Below the pieces are notes generated by a model. The model made no database searches, had not been told where the DNA came from, and was given only the letters and a program-made list of their open reading frames with translations. This document shows, one piece after another, positions 24,501 through 36,960 of a stretch of DNA of 64,000 bases. The position numbers and the translations under genes are program-made. Within the stretch, counting starts at the first letter, position 1; every line of letters begins with the position of its first letter. The DNA is from Amoeboaphelidium protococcarum (lineage: Eukaryota; Aphelidiomycota; Aphelidea): assembly GCA_023515745.1 (NCBI GenBank), contig JALECJ010000255.1, positions 258,001-322,000 on the forward strand, read 5' to 3'.

Positions 24501-26435
24501 GCCTCAGATTTCATCGGCTAGTACATTGGTCAGACTTAAACTAAAACCAATTCCATCATCAAGCTAGCTCAAGGGCGCGTATTGCTTATTGATGAGGCTT
24601 ATGCTCTGCTTGGTAGCTCTGCTAACGAAAAAAGTTTTGGCCAAGATTGTATCAATACTTTGGTTGAGAAAGTTCAAGGGTATCCAGGTGAAGATATTGC
24701 TGTAGTTTTAATGGGATACAAATCGGAGATGTAGTAGATGTTGAGAAATTCCAATAGTGGTCTTGGCCGTAGATTCAACGAGTAGACTGCGTTTGAGTTC
24801 AAGGATTTCACCAATGAGTAGCTGTTTCGTATTTTTACTAATGTCTGTGCCCAGCGTTAGCTATCTGCTTCAGTATCAGTGAGAGTCCATGCCGTGTAAA
24901 TTCTGGAGAAAATGAAGTTGTTGACCAATTTTGGTAATGCTGGCTCTGTGAACAGCCTGATCTCTGAAGCTGTATAGAGAATGATAGCTAGAGGTGAGAG
25001 TGATAGAAAGTTGATCGAAGCAGATTTGGAGCATGAAGAGGTCGCTACATTGGCTGATAGCTTGTAGTCTATCAGCAGTTATCCTGAACTTTATGGGGAA
25101 ATGATGAATTTGCAAAAGATTATCAGCAGACGTAAACAGGAGGGCCGCAATCTGTAGGATCTCGTCGGCCATTATGTGTTTACTGGATCACCTGGTACTG
25201 GTAAGACTACCGTTGCTAGATAGCTTAGTGTCATTCTTCACAGCTTTGGTCTTATTGCATCTCCTAAATTGGTAGAAACTTCTGCATATGACCTGGTGGC
25301 GAAATATGTTGGCCACACTAGTGCTAATGTTACCGAGAAGTTGAAAGAAGCTAAAGGCGGCCTGCTCTTTGTTGATGAAGCGTATGAACTGGGATAATCT
25401 CAGTTTGGGAAAGACGCGGTTGCAACTCTGGTAAGCTCCCTCACTAAACCAGAGTACATGAATGGGAAAACTGTTGTGGTGCTGGCTGGATATACTAAGT
25501 AAATGCATTAAATGTTTGAGCTGAACCCCGGACTGAAAGGTCGATTTAGTAAATTTCTATAGTTTCCCGATTGGAATGTTAAACGCTGTGTTGAGTTTGT
25601 TAAGGATCAGCTTGCGCAGCTAAAACCTGCTGGCCTTTTTATAGAGCCATCTGCCGAGACCTCGCTGTCTGAAGGATTTGCAGCGTTGTAAAGTAAACCT
25701 GGATGGTGCAATGGTAGAGATGCCGTGGAAATAGTCCGTAAGATTTTGTTCTATAGAGATTTGCGTCTCAGTGATGCTGCTGATGATTCAATGTCTTCCG
25801 TTGTCAATGTGGATGTAAAGCTTGCATTCGATGAGATGTTGATGGGGCGGCCTATGGTTGATGCGACTACTAGAGTAGCTGACGATATATTGCAGTTTGG
25901 TGAAGCTGTTGTTTAAATTCGTGCAGATGTCAGGCAAAGTGCTGCATCTAGCTTAAACTCACGTCCTTTCAATCAAGATTTAGTTTCCATTCCAAAGCAT
26001 AGTGCGTCAATTGCGCGTTATCTTGTCCCTGAGTAATGCAATTCTATGTTACCAGCTTAAGATAAGAGTCTATTACTAGACCCTCTTGAACAAAGCTAGT
26101 GGGAATGTGACACTGATCGAGCCGCTGCTTAAAAGGATAAAGATGATTTGGAGAGTTGCCGACTCAATATGGAAAATGCTCAGAAATTAGTAGCGGATGC
26201 AGTTTAGTAAAACATGCCCATAGAAGAGCTGAGCAGACTTGAACGCGAATTATAATTAGCTGAGAAGGCCTTTAGTTAGTTAAAAGAGAAACTTTTGCAA
26301 GAATAGAAATTGCGCAATGCTCTTAGAAGAATTGGTAAATGCGTAATGGGATATGAATGGCGACGTGAAGGTGGCGGATATAGATGCGCTGGTGGCTCAC
26401 ATTATGTGCACGATAATCAACTAAATGAAATTTGA
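21561..26435 (+). CDS. LRR - ankyrin - triple CbbX/SpoVK-type AAA+ protein
   Basis: A 1624-residue protein. Residues 30-120 are leucine-rich repeats (LKTLDLGDNLIDNLP, LTLLDLSCNSLSRLP). Residues 170-330 are ankyrin repeats (DTALHLAALHNRLTCLEILL, GNTPLLVAASRGHLNICDAL). Three AAA+ modules of the CbbX/SpoVK class follow, with Walker A lysines at 616, 954 and 1215 and Walker B aspartates in IDEAY or VDEAY at 742, 1011 and 1272. The C-terminus has a coiled coil and ends with a small conserved domain (GYEWRREGGGYRCAGGSHYV). The A-to-B distance is 57 residues in modules 2 and 3 but 126 in module 1, because of a Tudor-like insertion. The family, widespread in fungi and protists, is of unknown function; relatives remodel protein complexes such as Rubisco. 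Confidence 0.9.
23590..23733 (+). other. Tudor-like insertion inside the first AAA+ module
   Basis: Between Walker A and Walker B of the first AAA+ module lie about 69 residues that the other two modules lack. They read RKNLQVEVLSNVDGLWYAG, then a short variable loop, then LYSVKYTDDTVEENISHQRI. The order VEVL-x-DGLWYAG...YSVKYTDDTVEENI...RIRP is that of a Tudor/Agenet-type beta-barrel, a domain that commonly binds methylated Lys or Arg. Assignment is by pattern only. Confidence 0.6.
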
Positions 26436-26777
26436 ATATATGCAATTATCAATATACTGTAGCAATGACCATGATCATCTGCATTTTGCTTTCTCACGTA
26501 CCGCTTGTTGTTTCATTAGATCTTGCAAAGTTCTGCCTGAACGGCAATCGGCGCTCTCCGCGTCGTATCAAGTTGAAACAACTCAACTGCCCCTGATTCT
26601 ATCAACCAGTATCGCTCCCGTGTGGATTGACTATCAGCACATCAGTGGCTGATTGTTCAACCAGCTTTTGCCATCAGTCTGTTATTTAACATCACTGCGC
26701 CACTGCTCACTTGCTTCTTGTTAATCTCAAGTGAACTTGTAAATCGTAAAAAAATCTTGTCAAATACTTATATAGCA
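26436..26777. other. Spacer
   Basis: About 340 bases between two plus-strand genes. A 75-codon open stretch (26425-26652) overlaps the end of the AAA+ gene but shows no family resemblance. Presumed promoter of the VWA/GTPase gene. Confidence 0.4.
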
Positions 26778-29021
26778 ATGGAGAACGTACTGGTGGCCAA
26801 GATTAATTCGCTGCTGTAGGATAACAAAAAGGAACCTCGCAATTATGTACTGCTGGTTGATGGAAGTGGTTCCATAGCACGCACCGACTTTAATGGCCCG
26901 CTGAAGTAGTCACTAACTCGCCTATGTCAAAACCTACTGGCCTCTAACAAATCTGCGCAGATTGCGGTATATCAATTCTCAGATCATGTTTAAAATCAGA
27001 TTGGCTTTACCAACAACGCTCCGGCCTTGGTGTCTGCGATCACTAATATGAGGTAAATTGGTCATGGCACTGCCACGCTGAATGGTGTGATGGCTGCTCA
27101 TGAACTCATCAAGTCTTAGACGCGTCTGAGCTCTTTGATCATCTTTACTGATGGAAGTCCTAATGAAAACCAAGAGCCGTATGACTACATTAATACTTCA
27201 ATGCCTGGTGTTGATGTTCTCGCAGTTGGTATTGGTTGTGTTGTTGAGTAGAATCTTCGCGCAATGACCACCAGCGGGGAGCTGTACTTGGTGTAGAATT
27301 TTGATGCTCTGCTTTTAATCATGGAATAGGCGTCTCAAGTAGTTCCGGAACCTCCCGTCAGTCTTATGCTCACTTGTGGCGAAGACTTTAAAGGTTCAGA
27401 TTTTGTGAAGAAGATGAATCTAAAGGTAATTTTGTCCAATAAAGGTGATGAAGAGCTAGCTGGCGGATTCACTCTGCAATTCTAAGAGTGTAAATACTTT
27501 GAAAGCAAGACTGTGTTGATACCTGACACGATTCCTGGAGATGACTCAGTTGAGAAGGATGTCAAGCTGATCATTCGTCCTGGAGCTGATACGGTAGATT
27601 TCCCTGAGATGCTCAAGTATACGATAACTTATGGTCCCGGCGGCAAGTGGCAAGGCTGTGCCACCTTCATTACTGGCTTCTTACGCGGCGAATTCTTTAC
27701 GGATCTCAAGTACAATATTCTACCTTTTGGCGGTAAAGGTCAAGGTAAGAGTTCGCTGATGAACTCGCTGGCCACTTGCTTGTCCAAAGGCAACTTTGTA
27801 TTGGACGCGTTCTCTGAGCAAAATCAGAGTGATCATGTCACTGAGAAGTATTCCAAACTGGACATGAGCGACTTTATCAATGAGCCGGGATGTGAGAATC
27901 TTCCATTTGTATTCTATGATATCTGGGGCACGGATCATGATAATATGGAAGACATGAAAAATATGTTCAACAACATTATTCGCGGCATGGTACCTGTGGG
28001 GACTCATCGTTCCAAGTTGACTGACGTTGATATGACTGCGCGCTCACCTGAAAATCATATTCATTGTCTGCTGATTGTCATCCGCCTTTCTGCTTATTTG
28101 GACGAGGAGTTGATGGAGCAGGTTGCGTAAATCTCGAAGAAGTGGGCACAACTTGAGCTAATTGGACCTATCGTGGTAGTGACTGGTATTGATCAGACTG
28201 ATGATGAGAGCGCTCGTGAAGAGAGCATGAGAGAGATGTTGAATCGTTTGCCTGTGCAGAGAGACGTGTTCTTTGTACAGAACTACTCAAAGTAGAGAAC
28301 TAGAAATGCCAAGATTGATATCTAGATGCGTCAAATTTTGCTGGCCATCCGCTAGAATGCTGAGAGAAATATGCAGATTATCAACAAGTTCTTCAATGTA
28401 TCTCCTCTTCGCCGTCAAGTGCAGTTTTAGTCCAATGTTCCATCTGCAGCTAATGGACTGAATCAGTATGGGAATATCAGCAATAACTATGTGAACTTAC
28501 GAAGTCCTCATCACTTTTCTGCGTCAAATGTGACTCCAACCCGTTAGAATGCGTTACCTATCTCCGACTCTCGCTCATCTCTGGATTCTGGTGTTGATTG
28601 TGCCAGCTCCGGTTTGAAGTAGATTTTGGTTGATTTGAATATTCAAGATGCAAATTCTTCTCTACAAGATGTAGAAATTGTTGATTTTCAAGGCCTTTCA
28701 CTGCAAGAGATTGTTGCAGAACTGGAGCTTTTCGATGAATTCACGGCTGAAGAACGTCTGAAGATTGCAGAGTCGATTTACACTCAGTTGAATGCTCCTG
28801 AAAAGGACACGTAATTGAAATCATCTTAATGGAAGGATGTGATACCTCCTGGTCTGCACAAATCATGTCTCGGTGCACTGGAAGCTAGTGGTATGACTCC
28901 TGAGAACTACAACGATGTTAGCTAGGATGAGATTTTATCGAATCTGAGGGATGACTTGGGATTTTCCAAGATTCAAGCCAACGCTATATCACGCGCTATT
29001 TTGTAGTATAACGCGTTATGA
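26778..29021 (+). CDS. VWA domain - IFI44-like GTPase - SAM domain protein
   Basis: A 747-residue protein of unusual make-up. Residues 20-200 form a von Willebrand A domain with a complete MIDAS: DGSGS at 28-32, the Thr in HGTATL and the Asp in FTDGSPNE. Residues 310-560 are a GTPase closest in pattern to IFI44/IFI44L: G1 GKGQGKSSLMNSL with Lys324, G3 FYDIWGTD at 379-386, then NIIRGMVPVG, HIHCLLIVI, G4-like VVVTGIDQTD and VFFVQNYSKQRTRN. After a Ser/Asn/Gln-rich linker, the last 65 residues form a SAM-like bundle (LGALEASGMTPENY ... LGFSKIQANAISRAIL). IFI44 is interferon-induced in vertebrates; its biochemical role is not well defined. A signalling or GTP-driven scaffold is an inference. No signal peptide or membrane helix, so it is cytoplasmic. 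Confidence 0.8.
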
Positions 29022-29256
29022 ATCTTTATTCAGATGGTCCTTTGAAATGATACGGATAGCAGAACTTTAATGGTAATAGTGAAATGAAGTAATGAGCAAT
29101 AAATCAATCGAGAAATATTAATACGATATTCAGTTTTCAGTGTTGTCTGGATTTTCCCAACTGATTTTGTCTAAGCCATCCAGAGATCAAACTCGCCAAT
29201 TTTGAAGTCTTATCTCCTTCATTTCATCAGCCAATTAAATTTGTTAGCTTAACATT

Positions 29257-29769
29257 ATGACAGCTTAGACTTTTGAAGACTTCTTTTAGCTATTCACCGA
29301 TCTAGATGTTTAGCAGTTTAATGGATAAAGTCAGTAGATGATTGTCGATTGCCTGAAGCAAGATCTCGATAATAGAGGCGCAAAGTATAGCTTGCCCAGA
29401 CTGCGAGCTTTCTGTCGCCACCTTGAGTAATAGTTGTAGTTGTAGTAGTAATAACATATGACTGTGGAGACTGACTTCATCAGTGAAGGTGATCCAACGC
29501 GTTCCGATAATGGTTACATGATGGTTGATGGTAAAGACTTGACATCATACCAAGATGCTACGGAAAATGGCAAACAACAGTAAAATACACCAACTGTGGC
29601 CGAGGGAGATTTGGCAAAGGAAGTCAGTTTACTGCGTAATAAGTTGAGGCAATAGGAGGAACGAATACAAAAATTGGAGCAAGTTATTAGTAGATTTACT
29701 CATACTGAAATTGCGTTCTAAACGTTCATTTCTAAACTCCATCACGGGTTGGCGCCAACTAAGAACTGA
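29257..29769 (+). CDS. Gln-rich coiled-coil protein, unknown function
   Basis: A 170-residue frame from MTAQTFEDFFQLFTDLDV to TGA at 29767-29769. It contains a Gln tract (about residues 68-77) written almost wholly with TAG and TAA codons, an acidic middle and a C-terminal coiled coil (LAKEVSLLRNKLRQQEERI). The first 60 residues could form a small helical domain. No family recognised. The fully open frame only under the TAR=Gln code, plus a clear heptad pattern, supports coding status. Confidence 0.65.
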
Positions 29770-29902
29770 TTTGTTATACAGACTGACTGACTGACTGAGA
29801 ACTTTGTATGAATATCTTGCGTAAATGAAATGAAATCAACAATAAAAATGAAACGTAATAATATTTGAATATAACAATATTTCGTATTTAAATGTGGACA
29901 TT

Positions 29903-30802
29903 TCATTGCAGCAAAACTTGACACAGATTTTACAAGTTACCTAACGTGTCAGGATCACTAACACGAACTTCCTTGAATTTAGAATCCAACTGCAGGTTAA
30001 ACAAGTGATCAAACTGAGTATCTACCTTAACAGCTCCACTTCCTGCAACTAAAACTACTCCGATCAAATTGGCTAAAGACTTCTGTCTGGCCACTGCAAC
30101 CTTCTCATTAACCGACTGACCGGGTTAGTTCTTACGTGGCTGAGTATCAACACGACTACCACTGGCAAACAGGACCCAAATGGCTTTCTTCACATTATCA
30201 ATCTCTTATATGTCCGATACGAAATGGACATCAACATTGAAATTCTATCTGATCAAACCAGTTAAAGACTAAACATGAGAATCGGCGCAGTTACAACGAT
30301 CAATATAAATCTTGAGTGGCTAAGGTGATGAGAACATTTTACTGACTCTGGACACTGTGCTAGAAATCAAAGATTACTTCTGAGACTATTTTACAGTTCG
30401 CGCATAGTTCACCGCATTTGATTAGCCGTAGTGAGGATTATGCTAGACTTGATGATTGTGGTGACTCTGATCTTGATTAACCATCATCATTGATGCATTG
30501 TGAGGATCTTCAAACTAAGATAACGACGCGTCAACACTAAGTCTTAGTACATTGCGCAACTGCTAGTTGAAATTCAGACAGTTCTTCACTTCATTTTACA
30601 GTAAGGAGATTTCTTAAGACTATTACTATACTAATTGATACAGATCAAAATTGTCTTATTACAGCTTGCTAATTTTATCCTATTGCTACTCCACGCGCGA
30701 TTACAACGAGGCAACGTTAGAGTTCAACTAACTCATCTGCTTTTACTGCATAGCACACGAATCTTTGCGCTAATCTTCATCTTCACTTTTACCTTTAGTC
30801 AT
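29903..30802 (-). CDS. Unknown protein: N-terminal coiled coil plus globular domain
   Basis: A 299-residue frame. Residues 1-100 are charged and Gln-rich with coiled-coil character (VASLQSRVEQQQDKISKL, then LYQLVQQQSQEISLLQNEV). A His/Asn/Gln linker follows. Residues 155-299 look globular, with alternating strands and helices (LKIYIDRCNCADSHVQSL, VDVHFVSDIQEIDNVKKA, IWVLFASGSRVDTQ, LANLIGVVLVAGSGAV). The last part resembles a small alpha/beta fold, but I do not recognise it. Start is the ATG of MTKGKSEDED; an upstream in-frame ATG 48 bases earlier is possible. Divergent from the MYST gene (230 bases). Confidence 0.65.
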
Positions 30803-31034
30803 TGTCTCTATAATCTTCGTACAAACCCAGCCAAGCGCGGTAATCATCAAACGGGCAAATCAGAAATTAACTTGGAGGGAAGTACTTCTTTGCTCGTTGG
30901 ATCGCCTAAATTCAGGTCAATTGTCTAAACTCGTCCCCACCGCTGTTTCGCAGTCTTAAATCCCATCAAACTGGAAGTGGAATAGCTATCAATAAATTAT
31001 CATTCTAGTTGCTAATAAAAAACTAACAAACATT

Positions 31035-32006
31035 ATGAACATACATATAAATAATCTGGTTTTAAAGTCTAGTCATCCGGTTGAATTCTTTGAGGATAAT
31101 GCGAACGAACTGTATTTGAATGAGGATTTGTACGTTTGTAACAAGTGTGGACTCTATTTCCCCAGAGCGGAGTGGTTTCAACTGCATCATTGTACACAAG
31201 CCGACTGGCCTACTAGCAATAATCGAAATTTGGTATATCAGCATGGATAAGAGTACAGGATATACCGAGTCTCCCCTTCGGATTATAAATTATACTGCCA
31301 GTGTCTCTGTCTGCTGGGCAAGTCGTTCATGAAGGAAAAGACCACCTTCTTCTACCTGGAGGGATTCGATTTCTATGTCACGTACTCTATGAAGGATAAA
31401 TCTCTGCTCGGCTTCTTCTCTAAAGAACTGGATAGTGTCGGTGGTTGGAATTTGGCATGTATAGTGGTTCTGCCACCATATCAGAAGACTGGTATTGGGA
31501 AATTAATGATAGACTTGAGCTACTGGGTATCGCGTGCAGAGTAAAAGATTGGATCTCCAGAGAGACCATTGTCCAGTCTTGGTCGCCTCTCATATACGTC
31601 ATATTGGATTTCTCTCATAGTTCCATACATGTTATCTATCCTGTCATAATCGGGAGATTCTTATGATGCGGGTGCGGGATAGAGGGGGAAATCAACGAGA
31701 CGGCAGGCTCAGACTCAACTTACTGTAGCTGAACTATCTGCAGCGCTGTACATTCAACCTGATGATATTCTACTAGCACTCAGTCAATATGGACTTGTGT
31801 AGCATGCAACATTGTAGAAAGATGTGGTGGTCACATGGGAAATGTTGCATTAAGTTGCTGTGAAGTAACAAGATAAATGGAGGTTACAATTGCGAATTGA
31901 ACCATCTAAAGTTAAATGGAATAATATCCCGTCAATTGTTGAATTTGACACTTTAGACACTCAATGGCAACACTTGTTAGAACTACCAGTTACTTTTGAT
32001 TTGTGA
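31035..32006 (+). CDS. MYST-family histone acetyltransferase
   Basis: A 323-residue acetyltransferase domain protein. The N-terminal C2HC zinc finger is CNKCGLYFPRAEWFQLHHC (about 36-54). The catalytic domain shows the autoacetylated lysine region FMKEKTTFFYLEGFDFYV, the active-site cysteine in NLACIVVLPPYQKTGIGKLM (Cys near residue 143) with its acetyl-CoA loop PPYQKTGIGK, and the catalytic glutamate in GSPERPLSSLGRLSYTSYW. These define Esa1/Sas3/KAT5-8 relatives. No chromodomain or PHD finger is attached, so it is a minimal, Sas2-like form; which histone lysine it modifies cannot be read. The C-terminal 70 residues contain a winged-helix-like ending typical of MYST proteins (LTVAELSAALYIQPDDILLA). 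Confidence 0.9.
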
Positions 32007-32234
32007 AAGTCTTTTATTAGACAGCCGCCCGCCGAGAGTCGTTAATACAGTACGCTGATATATAATAATTACTTGAATTCAACATTGTTAAGTATAATTC
32101 AAATGCGATGTACTCAGCTCGTAGAAGTAATAAGTATTAATTACGAAACTAACGTGTAGAGTCACCCCAAATACTTTAGTAGATATATTTATAACAGTTC
32201 ATTTATACTAAGTGACTAATGGTCAATATTAACA

Positions 32235-32730
32235 TCATCGACGTTTACCTCTTTTACTCTTACTCTTTCCCTTTGATTTATTCTTGTTATGTTGAGTTTA
32301 ATTGAGAGAGCCAGAAGAGCCTTGTTGAGCAGAACGCGCGTTTTCTTCACCGTCTTTCGTTGAAGATACGCCGCTGTTATTATTGTTGATATTCTACTGT
32401 AGAGACATCGCCTTGGTCATCAATGCTTCATACTTTGACAATTCGCTCTTCTACCGCAGTCTATATTTTAACACTCGAACATCATTAGTGGCCCTCAGCT
32501 TTATTCTACCATTAACATATCTAATATTTGAACAGAGTCGCGTCTACATAAGGAAACGGGTATAGTAAGATCAATTGCCATGATGTATATGCCAACAAAG
32601 TACTTACCCTGATGGGGTCTTCTTTGATCAACTATAAAACTGCTTCTTCAAATAAATCAAACTTGGTAAATCTTGTGGAGTTCGAATGTCGCGTCTTGAC
32701 TTTTTATTAAGATGCTTAATATGATGACAT
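32235..32730 (-). CDS. SRP9: Signal recognition particle subunit SRP9, two exons
   Basis: Exon 1 is 32608-32730 and exon 2 is 32235-32543, with a 64-nt intron (GTAAGT...ATGTAG) at a codon boundary. The 143-residue product carries the SRP9 fold: FTKFDLFEEAVLQLIKEDP, then after the intron TRLCSNIRYVNGRIKLRATN and VRVLKYRLRQKSELSKYEAL, matching the SRP9 pattern (WEEF...AADPMKxRxxxKYRHVDGxLxxKVTDD...KYxTDQAQDxKKxE). The C-terminus adds about 55 residues ending in a Lys/Ser/Arg tail (KSKGKSKSKRGKRR) absent from human SRP9 and reminiscent of the basic tails of fungal SRP21. It pairs with SRP14 (also in this window). Confidence 0.85.
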
Positions 32731-33149
32731 CTTTTCCGATGTTTTTGTTAGCGATCGATCACACAGAACGATTAAGAAAGCAATGAGCGATTAAGCAAAC
32801 ACAAACAAGACGGACCGGACAAGAGTAAGACGAACAAGAGTAAGAGTAAAGAGTGAAATCTTCGGTCAATCAAGTCAAGCGATCAATTTTCATCTTGAGA
32901 ACGCGCGTTTGCTCCCAAGCTGAAGAGAGTCGAGAATGAAAGTCGAAAAAGAGAAAAGATTGGCGCTTTTTAACAACGTTCATTAGAACTTCTCTAAATC
33001 TCTCGCTTTCTCCACTGGATCTTTCTTCCTTTGAACGCAAAACGATTCGTGTGTTAATGCTTAAACTCAAGTACAAAGCCTAATTATTATAATTGTCTTC
33101 ATTATCATCAAAGTCTAGTAGGAATAGAATTATATTATTTAGAAGAAAA
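32731..33149. other. Divergent promoter region, SRP9/ProRS
   Basis: About 420 bases between divergent genes. It contains a run of related GAACAAGAG/GAGTAAGAG-like words (32808-32853), probably simple-sequence drift. No coding frame. Confidence 0.4.
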
Positions 33150-35312
<2,163 letters not shown>

Positions 35313-35417
35313 ACTCTAAATTATATATTGGTTGACATATTCCGATACCTTTAATCATTTTTCTAAAATTCGTATCAATTTTACTTCTTGTCCCCTAATT
35401 GAGAATATAAATTGATC

Positions 35418-35882
35418 ATGTCAGTTTAAGTGTTGTATTTCGCTGCGCTGAAGGATCTGACACATCCTCAGAGCGATGGTAAAGACGTTGTAGATTTGAA
35501 TCTATTGGAGACTCCAACGCTAGGTAAATTGGTTCAGTATCTGGTGGATGTTAAATATACAGATCGAAGTTAAAGGCTTCTGGAAATGTTTTAATCTTGT
35601 ATGGTGGCCTTAAATTGCGAATACGTTGATGGAACTGCGCTGCGAATATACAGCGATGCGGCACGTTGCACTTCGTTCGGTATGGAGTTGAAAGTTATTG
35701 ATGAAATTGCTTTTATGCTAAGACTGAGTCTGGTAGAATTCGGTAAGCCCTGGCAATGGCAAAGGCCCCGGCAACCACCGGGCGAGCGATTCTGGTAAAT
35801 GAAGAGTATAATACGTATTAGGGCGACAAATATCACATTCAATGCTTCTCCAAGTGCAGTGCGTGTAAGTCTGTATTGCTGA
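35418..35882 (+). pseudogene. MoaD-like frame, copy 1, without terminal Gly-Gly
   Basis: Starts MSVQVLYFAALKDLTHPQSD and follows the MOCS2A/MoaD ubiquitin-like fold to DEIAFM at about residue 101. Here the intact copy at 42868-43188 ends PVSGG and stops; this copy instead reads LRLSLVEFGKP and runs on for about 50 unrelated residues to TGA 35880-35882. The C-terminal Gly-Gly is adenylated and thiocarboxylated to deliver sulfur to precursor Z, so this protein could not serve in molybdopterin synthesis. The extra tail overlaps, in another frame, the start of the half-LIM gene. Either a decayed duplicate or one taken over by new sequence. The promoter and 5' half are well kept. Confidence 0.65.
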
Positions 35883-36960
35883 GTGATTGCGCCGATCGAG
35901 GTGTTCGCTTTAAAGAGATTGACGGAGTGTTTACGTGTGACAATTGCATTTAGAAGAAGTGTGATCCTCAAAGTAGAGAGTCTGAGCTGGCTCGGCGTGA
36001 GGCTAAAGCTGGCATTGGTAATAGTGATGTATTTGACAAGTTTTGCGTGATATACAGCTCACCTGCATCTTCCAATGCAAAGTAGGGGGCTGTCCAGAAA
36101 TTACGTAATTAGTCGAGGGGGGGAGGGGGGTACTCGCAGAAAAGATCTAACGTTACGTAGAGAATTTTCCTATACAGATCTCCAGTATAAATAGCGCGTA
36201 TTGAGTAAAGCAGTTTTCAGTGTTCTTTTTTTAAGCATCTCTTCTCTCTTTTACAATCTTATCTTTTGTTTCACTGTATAGTACATGTAGTTCTGATATC
36301 ACGGAGCAGTCATCTGTACTTACCGTTTTAAATGCTCCTTTCAAGTTTTTATAGTTTTAATAATGGACGTTTGAACGCGTAGATGATTTAATTTAGACAT
36401 GGGAATAACTCTGAGTGATTGTATTCAATATACAGTTATCTAACTATAAAATTTAACGGTTGGACCTTGCTTGAGAGCAAATTTTTATTTTTCAATTTCA
36501 CAAGTTTCGCTTCAACACAAATCGATTCCGCTTGACGAGATACGTCCAAAAATGCTGTAATATCGCGATTAGCTCTTGACTACATGAAGCAAGGTGACAG
36601 GGGAGGGGGGTCCAAATGAGCGATTTTGAGCGTTACGTAATTTCTGGACAGCCCCTAGAAGCCTCAATTAAATTCACCTAGTGGAATTTAGTCCAATTCA
36701 GTATCAAGACGGAAGCGTCTTTGAAAACAACTGGTAAGACTATGGGTTTGCTTAACAAACTTAATAATTAGATTTCTTCTACTCCTATTGGTTTGGGAAG
36801 TGTATAGTCTTCTTAGCCTTAAAAGTCTCTGTCTCATCAAGTTCCCTAATAATCTAGTGTGTAATCGAAAGTCAACGGCTCTGAGATCAAGGCGGGTAGT
36901 GGTTTCAGCCTGCCGAGATTAAACGAATCCTCCGCTATTATTCATCGAGATGCTCAGTGA
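35756..36960 (+). pseudogene. Half-LIM gene, copy 1, broken by an inserted element
   Basis: Same gene as 39765-40396. It is interrupted at the codon pair AAG-TAG by the 570-bp inverted-repeat element 36086-36655. The element plus target duplication is 573 bases, a multiple of three, but brings an in-frame TGA at 36416-36418, so the product would be cut short after about 110 native residues plus 110 element-encoded ones. Downstream, the 71-nt intron (36701-36771) and last exon (36772-36960) remain unchanged from copy 2. The insertion followed the tandem duplication, since copy 2 lacks it. Confidence 0.7.
36086..36655. mobile_element. 570-bp MITE-like element with perfect terminal inverted repeats
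   Basis: Begins GGGGCTGTCCAGAAATTACG and ends with the exact reverse complement; the inverted repeat is at least 23 bp and perfect. It is flanked by TAG on both sides (36083-36085 and 36656-36658), and the empty site with a single TAG survives in unit 2 near 40092. That identifies the 3-bp target duplication directly (TA plus an extra G is an alternative reading). Inside each terminal repeat lies a G-run of the same orientation (36116-36129 and 36600-36610). No transposase frame, so it is non-autonomous. Superfamily not assignable from the ends alone; TNA-duplicating families such as Harbinger relatives are candidates. Confidence 0.92.

Noticed and set aside
35591-35971. Minus-strand frame of 126 codons opposite the MoaD-like/LIM junction, present twice
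   Set aside because: Duplicated only because the DNA unit is duplicated; the plus strand carries the MoaD and LIM similarity.
36086-36655. Inserted element read as an intron of the LIM gene
   Set aside because: It lacks GT...AG ends, has perfect inverted repeats and a target duplication, and the other unit lacks it.
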